Source of the DNA: Inonotus obliquus
Taxonomy: Eukaryota > Basidiomycota > Agaricomycetes > Hymenochaetales > Hymenochaetaceae
DNA length: 64,000 nt
Assembly: GCA_032164295.1 (NCBI GenBank)
Contig: JAJHTX010000013.1
Location: 1,116,001-1,180,000 of the forward strand
Direction: 5' to 3'
The notes beneath the pieces were generated by a model. The model was given only the letters and a program-made list of their open reading frames with translations, searched no databases and had not been told where the DNA came from. Positions 1 through 11,968 of this stretch are shown here, one piece after another (the stretch's first letter is position 1; every line of letters starts with the position of its first letter). Both the position numbers and the translations under genes were made by a program.

Positions 1-1449
1 TGATAGGAACAGCAATCGTCTGCCCAGCTTATCGACAAGGCATGAAGCAACGATTGAGATGATCAGATTCCAGACCTGCAGAAGACCATTGATGAGCAAC
101 TGCGTCATCGGATCCGTAATTCCAACTGTCTTGAATACTTCGCTCAGGTAAAATCCTGTCAGTCCGGTACCCGACATTTCATCGAAGAATGCCAACGCTA
201 CGATGATCTGGAGACGTTTTCTATTTCCCGGTAGCTTGATGAATGACGACCAGCCAACGTTCGAAATTGCAGTATTCTGGTTGGTTGAACAGGCGGCCTT
301 GATTTCCTCAAGCTCATATGTAACTAGCGGATCTTGTCTTCGTAATGTAAGTTCGAGAGAATGAAGTTAGCTGCAGGAAAAGTGACACTCAACAGATTAC
401 CGTCGGCATGATAATGTGCAAGGATCTTCAAAGCTTGTGCCTCTCGCCCTTTGCACGTGAGCCACCGGGGAGATTCAGGCGCAAACCATAGGAGCAAGAT
501 TAGTACCACGGACGGGATTCCCTGAATGAGAGAAGGCAGCCGCCATGCCCAAGAGCTAGGAAATTTCGCGCTACCAAACGTGGTCCATGCGACACTGTAA
601 AGTATCAGAGGTAATTGAGAAATCGATCCCGGTTAGTTTCGCAATGAAATACGTACGCGATGGCACCCACGCTATACAAGCAGCTGTACAAGGAACTCAA
701 AGTTGCGCGGTGAGGCGGGTATGCGATTTCAGAAATAATCATCGGTGCCGCGATCAACGCAATTGCGCCTCCGAAGCCAACCAAAAAGCTTCAACCCATC
801 AGGACGTGCCACTGGGCTTTAGTATTCTGTGTTAACTCACCGAGATCCGATGAACATCCCGACTGAGATTGAGAAAGTCTGGAGGAGTGCGGCACCGAAG
901 TGGATGGCCGAGCCTAGCAAGACACTAAGTCTACGGCCAATCCCATCGGAGAGATATGGAACAACAAGCAGGGCGCAAAGTCCTCCGATAGACTAAGGGA
1001 TTGCATGATAAACAAGATAAGAGCTCAAACAGCCGTACTGTGATGTTCTAAAGGTAACTATGATAGTCACCTGAATGGCATTGAGGAGACCGAGTTTGGA
1101 GCCTGTAGGATGATCGAAGTCTTCAACCCATTGCTCTAGCGACTGCAGCCCGTTCATTATGCTCGACTCGAAGCCGTGGAATGTTGAAGTGAGAAGACTA
1201 AACTCATAGAAATATCGGACATTTTAGTAGCTAGTATGGAAGGGAACATGGATCCTATATCTTACAAGAGGGAGATCCAAGCGTTGAGACATAAGAGCCT
1301 GGTCCGAGAGAGAATAGTAAGAAGTAATTATTGACGAAGCAGAAGGGCGCATACCTCCAATTACTGTAGAACTTGCGGTCAGGATTAAGGTGGACTCTCC
1401 AGCCTGGCTGCTTGCTGTTATAGGCAGCATCCATGGTATTGGAACCCAT
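1..1449 (-). CDS. MFS sugar (lactose/hexose-type) transporter, copy A, 3' end beyond window
   Basis: Twelve-helix proton-coupled sugar permease of the plasma membrane by family. Visible from the N-terminus at 1449: the start MGSNTMDAAYNSKQPGW, the exon with GFDSSIMNG-like sequence and 'SKLGLLNAIQ' before TM2, a DGIGRRL loop, PESPRWL at about 437-480, and TM7 with GFYLSEVFKTVG followed by DKLGRRLLF at the window edge. Introns lie at the same places as in copies B and C. The last helices and any C-terminal tail are outside the window, so it cannot be said whether this copy also carries the HSP20 tail of copy C. No stop was seen in the exons checked. It is the outermost visible member of a tandem array. 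Confidence 0.8.
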
Positions 1450-1499
1450 AGCTAATCAACAAGTTAAGAAGAAAAAGCGTGGACACAGGCGCCGGGAAG

Positions 1500-2000
1500 A
1501 TGGAAGTTAGAAAGTGAAGTTGTGGTATGTTAGCATTGCGAATTTAGACAAGATATATACTACAACTGAGGCTGAAAGCGGGCTAACCTCCGGGAGGTAG
1601 AATCCTACCAGTCCGCTACCCGCCATCGCAAAGAAGGATCCCGATGCCTCGATGCTGGAGCCGTCTTCTATTTCCTGTCCCCGATAGACCAATGGAACCG
1701 TACAGCAGTATACAATGGGTAACTATAACCGTCGAATGGCATTGAGCACGCCGAGTTTGGAACCTGTAGGATGGTTGAAGTCTTCAACCCATTGCCTGAG
1801 CGACTACATTCCGTTCATCATGCCCGAGTCGAACAAGTGATAAGACTAAAATATCGGGCATTTAGGTAGCTAGTATGGAAATAAAGTTCCAATATCTTAC
1901 AAGAGGGAGATCCAGGTGTTGAGACATATGAGCCTGGTTCGAGAGAGAATAGTAAGAAGTAATTAGTGAAGAAACAACAGGGCACTTACAGTGTATCAAT
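1500..2000 (-). pseudogene. Collapsed relic of a fourth MFS transporter copy
   Basis: Between copies A and B there is about 0.5 kb of transporter remnants. At 1507-1692 (minus) the translation has FFAMAGSGLVGFYLPEV, matching FFSVMSGSGLIGFYLSEV of the intact copies. At about 1733-1850 the DNA matches the exon encoding the segment before 'LGVLNAIQ' of the other copies, and at 1880-1960 it matches the small exon with the CLNAWI motif and its splice sites. The segments in between (several exons) are missing, and the order shows that one large internal deletion removed them. It cannot encode a transporter. Confidence 0.7.
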
Positions 2001-2884
2001 TAATGATGAGTGGCCGCTTTCTCCCGTAATTAATATTGTGTAGGGTCCACCCTAGATAGGGAAACGTCGGACCCGATACAAATGAGACACGTGCCACAGT
2101 GAATGAAATCCGAATCCTGGCCCTGGCGAGGAAACTCAGGAGCGTCACTTCGATAATATAAGCGGAGTGTTTGTTCAACTTTGTTCAACAAGTACTGTAC
2201 CCGACTGTAGGTAGGCAACTGCAACGTGTAACAGGAGATTAGTTGCGTCGCTTCGGAAATAAGTAACGGAGGGTCTCAGCCTGGGTCTGTTGCAGGAATT
2301 TCGGGTAAGTGTTGGGACCAGGTTACTCCACGCCGGTGACTTAGTTGCTTATTATGCGGCCTGTAATGTAAAAATATGGGTCGATTGCATCAATTTCGGG
2401 CAAGGTGGAATGTAGCGCTCTTCAGTGGGTTTCCTACTCGTCGTTGCGGTGCGGTAGGAGGTGCCTACCCAAATAGGCAGGACCCTGCACAAAGGTATGA
2501 ATGACATCATTACATAACATGCTGTACCGTACCTCCGATTATTCCACGCGCGGTTGCTTGCTGAAAATTGAGGTGCCTGTGGCGTTTGCTTCCATGGCTC
2601 ATCACCAGGTCAAGAAGAGAGAGAGCATTAAAAGATTATTGAATTGAAGTGAAAGGTAGGAAAGATTCAAAGAGTGAGGTGAAGCGCCTCCAGAGACGCT
2701 TCATCTGAATACGCGATTCACCCCGAATCGCAAGGAGCTCCGCGTCCGCATTTCACTTGCACGAAAAGTGAATCGCAACCCGGATCCTCACACCTAATGA
2801 AAGCGGGCTAACCTCCATGATTGACAATGCTGACACTAGGAGAATGGACGATGACGACGACCCTGAGCTGCAAGAGGCTGACTA
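2001..2884. other. Intergenic, no gene recognised
   Basis: Stretch between the relic and the repeated flank of the array. Only short frames occur on both strands, without recognisable motifs. A GC-richer patch lies near 2680-2780. I see no supportable gene here. Confidence 0.5.
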
Positions 2885-3600
2885 TTACCCAATAAACCAG
2901 TGTCCGCCACTGTTCAGCACCATTGCAGCGTGTATTCGACTTATACTTGTAGATTGTCTATGAAATTGTTGATCAGACCATATTGTAGGCCCATTCCAAT
3001 GGTCACCGACACGGACGTAAAACGTTGGAGAGTACACCCGAGGATCGATAGTCCAAGCTGACTTCTCAGATTCGGGATGCCACCGTACCCCAAACGCGTG
3101 GGGGATGGTGTGATAAAGCGAGTTATTAACGGGAACAGATGGGTGCCACGTAGTATCAGTGTCTGGACTCTGAGCCGAGCCATCTTGTCCATTTTTCACT
3201 TCAGCGAGAGTACATGGAGTATAAGGTAGTAATCCTTGCTTTGCATGGCTAACGGAAAGGTCCGTTATTTGATCATATTTGGACCATTCCTGAAAATGGG
3301 AATTTTGGTCCATATTCGGGACTCCACCCACCTTTTGCATTGCCAACCGCACGCCCATCATGCATTACGGCTGGAAGAGCGCCGCGTCACCTTACTCGCC
3401 TCGAAAGTTGTTCCCCGCAGATTGCTTAAGGAGCACTGTCCGTAATTTGCTTGAAAGGTGCCATGCAATTCGCAATCATCTTCGTCTTCACTCCATCGTA
3501 GGTCGACTGGTTCTCGTGGCAATTACAGTCACAACTACTTTAGTCTAAGGAACGTGCGCGAAGCTTTACATTATTCATTACATTCCAATCCCGCACAGAG
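2885..3600. repeat. Array flank repeat, unit 1
   Basis: Noncoding flank of the tandem array. Its left part resembles 6300-6780 and 9720-10150 (shared patches such as the segment reading CACCGTACCC and AGCGAGAGTACAT). Its right part around 3355-3420 resembles 10262-10330, just upstream of the next gene, and 3480-3600 resembles 6900-7040. Long frames here (for example 158 codons on the minus strand at 2885-3361) are not conserved in the other two units, so I do not call them genes. Confidence 0.6.
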
Positions 3601-3749
3601 CGCTGAAGAGATAAAATCAAAAGAGTGTTCAATTCTTTGGGGCGATTACCCGGGAGAACGCTTAGGTAACGGTACAGTCAAATAACCCGTTTTCCATTGT
3701 TGCCGTAATATCACATAGCTAGCAATTCCGCCGTCAGCGCACAAGTACT

Positions 3750-6002
3750 TTAGAAAAGGTACAATAAACACGGCCTGCCTGCCTGGGCACCAGCCTGAAG
3801 ATCCATAGTACTCCCAGAGCGTCCTTCCCGTCTCTCGTGGTAGGATAACCCTTTCACAGAGTCGTCTGTACTCAAATCCTCCTCGGACGCAATCAACGAC
3901 GCTTCATCCTTCGCCAAACCTGGGAGTTTTGTCCATGCGGCCAACGAGTTCTCTTCGGATGACACTACTTCAATAGGCCCATCGACATTGATAGCGACGG
4001 GTGATGCCTTCTCCAATTCCGATATTTCCGTGGATTGACTACTAGGGGGGTGGTTATCATCAAACAGCGCGGCCGCCTCTTCCAGTGTCATCCCTTTCGT
4101 CTCGACGATGAAGAAATAGCAGTAGATGAACTCGAGGGCTAGCACCACGCAGTAAAAGATCTGACAAGAAATTGCTCTTTGACTACGATTAACGGAGAAA
4201 AGTAAAGTACGAACGTAGTACTTCCATCCAAGTGCCTATGAATGTGGTAAGAAGCCTATTTCAAGGCCAATTTGATATTGAAGTGCTCACCCTTAGTGCT
4301 ACTGGGTTCACATACTGGTTGAAAATCAGAAAAGTATGCGAGATGAGGCTGAAGATGGCCAGGCCTTTCGCTCGAATGGAAAAGGGGAGAATTTCGATTG
4401 CATATGATGTGATAAGAGGCAAGAATCCAAAGCTGCATGTAATGGCTTAGGACAGCAAAAGGTTGGTGATTCACGCATTTGCTTACCAATAGGCGCCAGT
4501 GAACAAGAATATGCTCGCTACAACGGTCCGCGCAGCTTTAACGTCCCCTCTCTCTGCAAACACAGCAGAACATGCTGTCAACATAGTAAAAGACACAAGC
4601 ATCCCAGCGCATGACGATAGGAACAGCAATCGTCTGCCCAACCTATCAACAAGGCATGATGCAACAATTGAGATAATCAGATTCCAGACCTGCAGAAGAC
4701 CATTGATGAGCAACTGCGTCATTGGATCCGTAATTCCAACTGTCTTGAATACTTCGCTCAGGTAAAATCCTATGAGTCCGCTACCTGACATTACAGAGAA
4801 GAATCCCAATGCTACGATGATCCGGGGCCGTTTCCTATTTCCTGGTAGCTTGATGAATGACGACCAACCAACGTTCGCAATGGTAGTATCCCGGTCGGCC
4901 GAGATGGCGGCCTTGATTTCCCCAAGCTCATAGGTAACGAGTGGATCTTGCCTTCATAACGTAAGCGCGAGAATGCAAGGGTAAATGTGGAAAACGATAC
5001 TCAACAGATTACCGTCGGCATGATAATGTGCAAGGGTCTTCAAAGCCTGTGCCTCTCGCCCTTTGCACGTGAGCCAACGGGGAGATTCAGGCGCAAACCA
5101 TAGGAGGATGATTTGTACCACGGACGGGATTCCCTGGATGAGAGAAGGTAGTCGCCACGCCCAAGAGCTAGGAAGCTTTGCGCAACCGAAGGTGGTCCAT
5201 GCGGCGCTGTGAAGTATCAGATGTATTTGAGAAGTCGATCACGGCGAGTTTCGAGCTGAACGACGTACGCGATGGCACCCGCATTATACAACCCGCTGAA
5301 CAATGAAGTCAAAGTTGCGCGGTGTGGAGGGTACGCGATTTCAGAAATCATCATCATCATCGTAATGGCAGCTCCGAAGTCAACCAAAAAGCTTCACTCA
5401 TCAAACACGCCACTGTGCTGTAATGCGCTATTTTAACTCACCGAGATCCGATAAACATCCCGACGGAGGTTGAGAAAGTCTGGAGGAGTGCGGCACCGAA
5501 GAGGATGGAGGAGCCTAACAGGACACTAAGTCTACGACCGATGCCATCGGAGAGATATGGGGCAACGAATAGTGCGCAGAGTGCTCCGACAGACTAAGGG
5601 CATTTATGATAAGTTGTACTGTGGTGCACAATGTGTAACTACCTGAATGGCATTTAGTACGCCGAGCTTGGAGCCTGTAGGATGATTGAAGTATTCAACC
5701 CATTGCTCCAGAGACTGCAACTCGTTCATCATGCTCGAGTCGAACCCGTTGAATGTTGAGGTGATTAGACTAGACTCATAGAAATATCGGGCATTTTAGT
5801 AGCCAGTATGGAAGCGTTGAACCGATATCTTACAAGAGAGAAATCCAAGCATTGAGACATATGAGCCTAGTTCGAGGAAGAACAGTAAGAAGCAACCAGT
5901 GACGAAGCAACAGGGTGCTTACCTCCAATTATTATAGAACTTGCGGTCAGGATTTAGATGAACTCTCCAACCCGATTGTTCGTTATTGTTGACGGTGATC
6001 AT
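3750..6002 (-). CDS. MFS sugar transporter, copy B, with decayed HSP20 tail
   Basis: Second full transporter of the array. The first ATG used by copies A and C is destroyed by an extra T, so translation probably starts at the second ATG (6002). Exons run in frame through TM7 (GSGLIGFYLSEVF, DRLGRRLLFL) and the C-terminal MFS signature ETKGMTLEE. A loop before TM5 has lost two codons without breaking frame. After the MFS domain the frame continues into a ruined alpha-crystallin tail: LAAWTKLPGLAKDEASL is recognisable, but one strand is deleted, and the intron donor that copy C uses is lost, so the frame ends at 3750. Downstream at 3600-3720 the second half of the HSP20 domain survives only as a relic with a frameshift and a stop. 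The transporter part may still work. Confidence 0.75.
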
Positions 6003-6299
6003 AGTGTTTTCCCCAATGGATCATCAACCAGTTCAGAACAGAGAAGTGATACAAAAGAGTGGACACAAGCGTCAAGATGGAAGTAAGGAGGCAAACTTAA
6101 GGGGTAGTATGTTAGCAATGCGAAGTGAGGTAGGACATAGTTTACTGAGGCTGAAGCGGGGATAGACTCCATAGCTGAAGTGATTGACACTGGAAATGGC
6201 CGAGATTGACGACTGACATCGAAAATGGACGACGCTCCTCTTGATTGCGAGTGACGATTGCCCAAGTTAACCATAGTCCGCCACTGTTCGGTACTATTC

Positions 6300-7040
6300 C
6301 GCCGCGTATTCGAGTTATTTTGTAAATTATGCAAGACGTTTCCGATCGGACGTAGGCATAGTCGAGTCATCGGCACGGAAGTAAATAGTCAAGGAACCCC
6401 ATTTTGACCTACAGTAAGGCTTCTCATGGAGTACATCTGAGAGTCGAACGTCCGAGCTGATTACACAGCTACTTCGCAGTCTCGAGATGCCACCGTACCC
6501 AAAGGGCGTACAGGGATGGTGCGCATTGACAAAGCGAGTTATAACCGACGGGAGCGGATGATGATCTTGGACGGACCGTGAGATCTGAATGCCTCGTAGT
6601 GCCACCGTCAGAGCTGATCCATCTGGTCCAATTTCCAGTTCAGCGAGAGCACATAAAGCACAAGGTAGTAGTAGTCCTTGCATTTACAGATATAGGCAGC
6701 CGCAGAGACTTGTGGTCAAGTGTCCACCGTATGATGGGATACGGTTGGTTTGATCGTGCTTGGACCATGCCTTAAATAGGAATTATGGTTACATAATAAA
6801 CCTTTACAAATTCGGTCCTACGGCGGTCAACTTTTTTTACTAGAGAGCCTGCTCGGTTGATTCAGCACCGCCCGTAACAGCCCTCAAGGTGATTCGCACT
6901 CGTCCTCGCTTACACTCCATCGTATGTCGGTCGGTCGGTTCTCGTAGATATTACAGAGTATACGCTATTTCGCCCACTTTAGTCTAAGGAACCTGCGCGA
7001 AGCTAATCACTATTCATTACATTATATCCCCGAACACAGT
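6300..7040. repeat. Array flank repeat, unit 2
   Basis: Second copy of the intergenic flank, between the start of copy B and the end of copy C. Left part matches 2885-3361 and 9720-10150; right part (about 6900-7040) matches 3480-3600, including the shared stretch around TTTAGTCTAAGGAAC. It marks the tandem unit, whose period from copy B to copy C is about 3.5 kb. Confidence 0.6.
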
Positions 7041-7073
7041 ACTGACTGCTCAAAGAGAAACCCAAAGGAGCAT

Positions 7074-9500
7074 TCAGGAAATCGAGATTCTTTGGGGCAA
7101 TTGCTCGGGAGAACGCTTAGGGAACGTCACGGTCAACAACCCATTTTCCATTGTTGCCTTAATATCACATAGCTGCCAATTCCACCGTCAGCGCACAAAT
7201 ATTTTAATCAGGATACCATAAACCTATAGCACTTACCTGAGTACCAGCCGGGAGGTTCATCGTACGCTCAAAACGCCCTTTACGCATCTTCCGGTCGGCT
7301 AATCCCTTCTCATAATCATCCGCACTCAAGTTCTCCTCTGATACAATCAATCGTCCCTTGTAAACATGAAGCGACACTTCCTCCTTCTCCAAACCAGGAA
7401 GGTTGAACCAGGCGGTCACAAAGTTCTCTTCAGCCACTCCACTAGGTCCATCGTCATTGGTAGAACCGGGTGACAGCTTCTCCAATTCCGACATATTCGT
7501 GGATTGACTACCAGCGGAGTGGTTATCATCAAACAGCGCGCCCGTCTCTTCCAGTGTCATCCCTTTCGTCTCAACGATGAAGAAATAAAAGTAGACGAAC
7601 TCAAGAGCCAGCACTACGCAGGTAAAGATCTGACAAGAGAATTCTCTTAAACTGCGATTGATGACGAAAAGTGATGTACGAACGTAGTACTTCCATCCGA
7701 GAGCCTATCAATGTGGTAAGAAGCTTATTTTAAAGCTAATTTTATATCAGAGTGCTCACCCTTAGTGCTACTGGGTTCACATACTGGTTGAAAATCAGAC
7801 AAGTATATAATACGAGGGCTACGATGGTCAGCCCTTTCGCTCTGATGGAAAAGGGAAGGATTTCGATTGCATACGACCAGAGAAGAGGCGCGAATCCGAA
7901 GCTGCAAGTATAATGACTTAAGATAGCGATAGGTTGATTATTAAAACATCGCTCACCAGTAGGCTCCATTGAAAAAGAATATGCTCGCAATAACCGTCCG
8001 CGCGGCATTAACGTCCCCTCTCTCTGCAAACACAGCAGCACATGCTGTCAGCATAGTGAAAGACACAAGCATCCCAGCGCATGACGATAGGAATAGCAGT
8101 CGTCTTCCCAACCTATCAACAAGGCATGAAGCAACAATTGAGATGGTCAGATTCCAGACCTGCAGAAGACCATTGATGAGCAACTGCGTCATCGGATCCG
8201 TAATTCCAACTGTCTTGAATACTTCGCTCAGGTAAAATCCTATGAGTCCGCTACCTGACATCACAGAGAAGAATCCCAACGCTACGATGATCCGGAGCCG
8301 TTTCCTATTTCCTGGTAGCTTGATGAATGACGACCAGCCGACGTTCGCAATGGTAGTATCCTGGTCGGCCGAGATGGCGGCCTTGATTTCCCCAAGCTCA
8401 TAGGTAACTAGCGGATCTTGCCTTCGTAATGTAAGTTCGAGAGAACGAAGTTAGCTGCAGGAAAAGTGACACTCAACAGATTACCGTCGGCATGATAATG
8501 TGCAAGGGTCTTCAAAGCTTGTACCTCTCGCCCTTTGCACGTGAGCCAACGGGGAGATTCAGGCGCAAACCATAGGAGGAGGATTTGTACCACGGACGGG
8601 ATTCCCTGGATGAGAGAAGGCAGCCGCCATGCCCAAGAGCTAGGAAGCTTTGCGCAACCGAAGGTGGTCCATGCGGCACTGTAGAGTACCAGAGGTATTT
8701 CAGAATCGATCTCGGTGAGTTTAGCGGTGAAATACATACGCGATGGCGCCCGCATTATACATGCTGGTGTACAACGAAGTCAAAGTTGCGCGGTGAGGAG
8801 GATACGCGATTTCAGAAATCATCAATGGTGCCGCGATCGTCGCAATTGCGCCTCCGAAGCCAACCAAAAAGCTTCACTCATCAGAACACGCCACTGTGCT
8901 GTAATGCGCTGTTTTAACTCACCGAGATCCGATAAACATCCCAACGGAGGTTGAGAAAGTCTGGAGGAGTGCTGCAGCGAAGAGGATGGAGGAGCTTAAC
9001 AGGACACTAAGTCTACGGCCAATCCCATCAGAAAGATATGGGGCAACGAATAGTGCGCAGAGTGCTCCGACAGACTAAGGGCATTTATGATAAGTAGTAC
9101 TGTGGTGCACAATGTGTAACTACCTGAATGGCATTTAGTACGCCGAGCTTGGAACCTGTAGGATGATTGAAATCTTCAACCCACTGATCGAGCGACTGCA
9201 ACCCGTTCATCACGCTCGAGTCGAACCCGTTGAATGTTGAAGTGATGAGACTAAACTCATGGAAATGGACGTTTAGGTATCTGGTATAGAAGCATAGATC
9301 CGATATCTTACAATAAGGTAATCCAAGCGTTGAGACATATGAGTCTGAATCGAGAGAGAACAGTAAGAAGAGAATTAATTAGTGACGAAGTAGTAGGGTG
9401 CATACCTCCAATTACTGTAGAACTTGCGGTCAGGATTAAGGTGGACTCTCCAACCTGGCTGTTTGCTGTTATCGGCAGCACCCATGGTGTTTGCTCCCAT
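7074..9500 (-). CDS. MFS sugar transporter fused to a complete HSP20 (alpha-crystallin) domain, copy C
   Basis: Best preserved array member. Start ATG at 9500 (MGANTMGAADNSKQPGW). In order: NGFDSSVMNGLQSLDQW, APYLSDGIGRRLSVL, YPPHRATLTS, PESPRWLTCKGRE, GSGLIGFYLSEVF, DRLGRRLLFLSS, APLLWSYAIEILPFSIRAKG and ETKGMTLEE. These are standard landmarks of fungal lactose/hexose permeases. The frame does not stop there. After about 30 linker residues it enters an alpha-crystallin domain (7434-7074): FNLPGLEKEEVSLHVYKGRL, then FERTMNLPAGTQ, a 64-nt phase-0 intron (7236-7173, donor GTAAGT, CTGAC branch point) and ATMENGLLTVTFPKRSPEQ to a stop at 7074. All splice phases fit. The fusion is read directly from the DNA; a chaperone role at the membrane is only inference. 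An internal ATG in the linker could also give a free small HSP. Confidence 0.85.
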
Positions 9501-9719
9501 GGCTAATCAACAAGTTAAGAAGAAAAAAAGCGGTTCAAGAGCGTGGACACAGGCGCCGGGAAGATGAAAGTAAGGAGGCGAAGTGAAGTTGTGGTATGTT
9601 AGCAATGTGAACTGAGACAAGACATATATTACTGAGGCTGGAAGCGGGCTAACCTCCATGATTGAGACTGCTGACACCGAGAATGGACTATAACGATAAT
9701 CCTTGACTGCAAGAGCTGG

Positions 9720-10350
9720 CGATTAGCCAAATAAACCAGTGTCCGCCAATGTTCGGTACTATTGCCATCATATATTCGAGTTATTCCTGAAGATTATTTG
9801 AGAAATTGTCGATCAGATCGTATAGTAGGCAGTTCAACGGTGACCGACACGTAAAGGGTAGGAGAGGAATACATCAAGAGTCCAGGCTGATTATGAATGG
9901 GAGCAGATGGAGAACGACAATATGAATGCCTCGTAGTAGGCAAGCTATCTGGTCCATTATTCATTCTTTTCAACTCAGCGAGAGTACATAAAAGATAAGG
10001 CGGCAGCCCTTGCATTTGCAGATATAGGCTAAGACTTGCGGTCAAGTGTCCACTATTAAGGTGATGGCTGACGAAAGAGACGGCCGCAAGCAAGAAGATT
10101 TTTTCTGGTCCGTTGTTTGATCATGCTTGGACCATGCCTGAAACAGAAATAGTGGTTACATAATGCAATTTTCTTCGGTCTCGGTCAGTCTCAGTCGGAA
10201 CCGGCGGCTTCGCGAATGGAACCAGTTGTAAGACAACATGATTTCGCTAACCAAGCGCGGCACGGCCATCGTGAATTGCGGCGGCTGGAAGAGCCCCTGT
10301 GTAACCTTATTCGCGTCGACGGCAGCGGCGCCGCTCTTCTGTTTCTTTTC
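9720..10350. repeat. Array flank repeat, unit 3, with promoter of the next gene
   Basis: Upstream flank of copy C, similar to units 1 and 2. It runs into the promoter of the plus-strand gene starting at 10362. The similarity of 3355-3420 to 10262-10330 shows that a piece of this promoter was copied with the transporter unit. Confidence 0.55.
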
Positions 10351-10361
10351 GAGCTTCGAGG

Positions 10362-11087
10362 ATGAGTAAAGGAACACGCAGACCGCCTGCGCGCGTGAAT
10401 CCGAGTTTGTCGATTGCGAGCGGTTTCGGCGAGAAATCGAGTCGTGGCGATAAAGGTGCGAGCGTTTGTCTGTCTCTGGGAGTGTGTTATTTAATTGGTG
10501 ATTTTATTGCAGTTTACTATCGCTTGTGTAAGCTGTGATGCCGAGTCAAAGTCTACAACCAGGCTGACATACAGAAATTGGGGCCAGTAACATACGACGC
10601 ACCGTATAACTCTCTCTACCCTATCGACTCAGAAGAAGACTCTCTGTCCTTCCTACACGCTAGCCGAATCCCACCTCCAGGTCTCGCAGGGGACTACATT
10701 CGATACATTTGCAATCGCGAAACGATTCACCATTCACGCGCGAAGCTCTACACATCTTCACCTACGCGCTCTCTATACGCGCACAATTCGCATGCCCCAT
10801 ATGGGCGGACGACTCTGCCCGATGATCCTGCGTTCCGTCTTGCTGCGCCTGATGCACCCCTGCTTCTCCATACAGGAGGGTGCGGATCTTCGCGGGAGAA
10901 TCCATTAGTACTCTATTTGGATCTTGACCCGAGCATGGATAGGACAGAGGCTGCATTTCCGGTGAGCAGGCTTGAACGAGAAGGACGGCGTATTGCGAAA
11001 ATGGTGAGGAGGTTTGTTGGAGGTTTACAGTCAATCTTCCTTGCTTGTTTTGGCTCGATACAGAAGGTCCCTAAAGGCATGGAGTAG
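10362..11087 (+). CDS. Unrecognised 209-residue protein, three exons with a 15-nt microexon
   Basis: Model from splice signals: exon 1 10362-10463 (MSKGTRRPPARVNPSLSIAS), exon 2 10513-10527 (15 nt, FTIAC), exon 3 10575-11087. Intron 1 is 49 nt (GTTTGT..GCAG); intron 2 is 47 nt (GTAAGC..ACAG with a CTGAC branch point). All phases are 0 and give 209 residues. The protein is basic and serine-rich at the N-terminus, then has proline-rich segments and a helical, basic C-terminus (VSRLEREGRRIAKMVRRF). No family was recognised. The long exon 3 frame and clean phases support a real gene; the microexon is the least certain part. Confidence 0.55.
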
Positions 11088-11968
11088 TGCAACGTGAGTT
11101 TGATTTTGAGCGAATCGTCCGATCTGTAAAGCTGAGATCGCTGTTTAGACCAGCTGACCCATCTGAAGGGGTAACATTTCGTCTGCGGACGTGGCTCTTC
11201 ATGGACTTGATTCTATATTCCGAACAACGGACGACGTATCATTTGTATGGATCCCTACCGTTTCGCTCATACGCGACACGAGAACTTGTCATGTGGACTG
11301 TGGACTGTGACCCGAAGTATATTTGAATATTGTCTTGTAATACATGAATTGCATATGACCTCTGAAAGACAAGTTGTGGACTTTAAGTAAGTTATTGCTG
11401 CCATTTTATCATTAGCATTCTTCGTGGAAGTTAAGATTAATGACATTATAGCATGTTGTTACTCTCATAGTATGATTCTTATGGCTTACAACGACAAAGT
11501 AGGCTGAGTAGAGGTAAAATCTAAATCCACATTTCAGAGTCTTTCATCGTAGAAGACGGTGTATCGTGCGAAATATCGCTCATGACAAGCAAAAGGAGAC
11601 GCAGCATAATTCAACTTGTCTTATTCTCTATAGCAAGACAGATAGTGCTCTAACGCCGTAAGTCCTCGAATGCTCAGATACTCGAAAGTGCTTGGAGGGT
11701 TGCATTATATCTCAAATGACGGGTATGCGAGCGTAAAAGGTTCATGGAGTTGCTATTTTTGGACAAACATACCCTAAAGGTGTTAACGAGCATGATGTAA
11801 GCAAAACATTTAAGACCCTCAACACTGCTTAGTCGAAGAAGGGTAGAAAGCATCTCCATCTGGTCGAAATTTGTGGCTGGTTATTCGCGAGGAAGAATTC
11901 GGATCGATGCACACATTGATGAACATAACACAGGAGGGGGGAAACGCCAAGCAAATCGACAGGGACCT
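11088..11968. other. Intergenic / 3' flanks, no gene recognised
   Basis: Convergent 3' space between the plus-strand gene ending at 11087 and the minus-strand eL38 gene ending at 11969. A 79-codon frame at 11087-11326 has no ATG start and no recognisable motif. AT-rich downstream part is typical of untranslated sequence. Confidence 0.5.

Noticed and set aside
2885..3361. 158-codon minus-strand frame in the array flank
   Set aside because: The corresponding repeats at 6300-6780 and 9720-10150 do not preserve the frame, and no domain is visible; judged noncoding.
11087..11326. 79-codon plus frame directly after the 10362 gene
   Set aside because: It has no ATG start and no motif, and lies in the expected 3' untranslated region.
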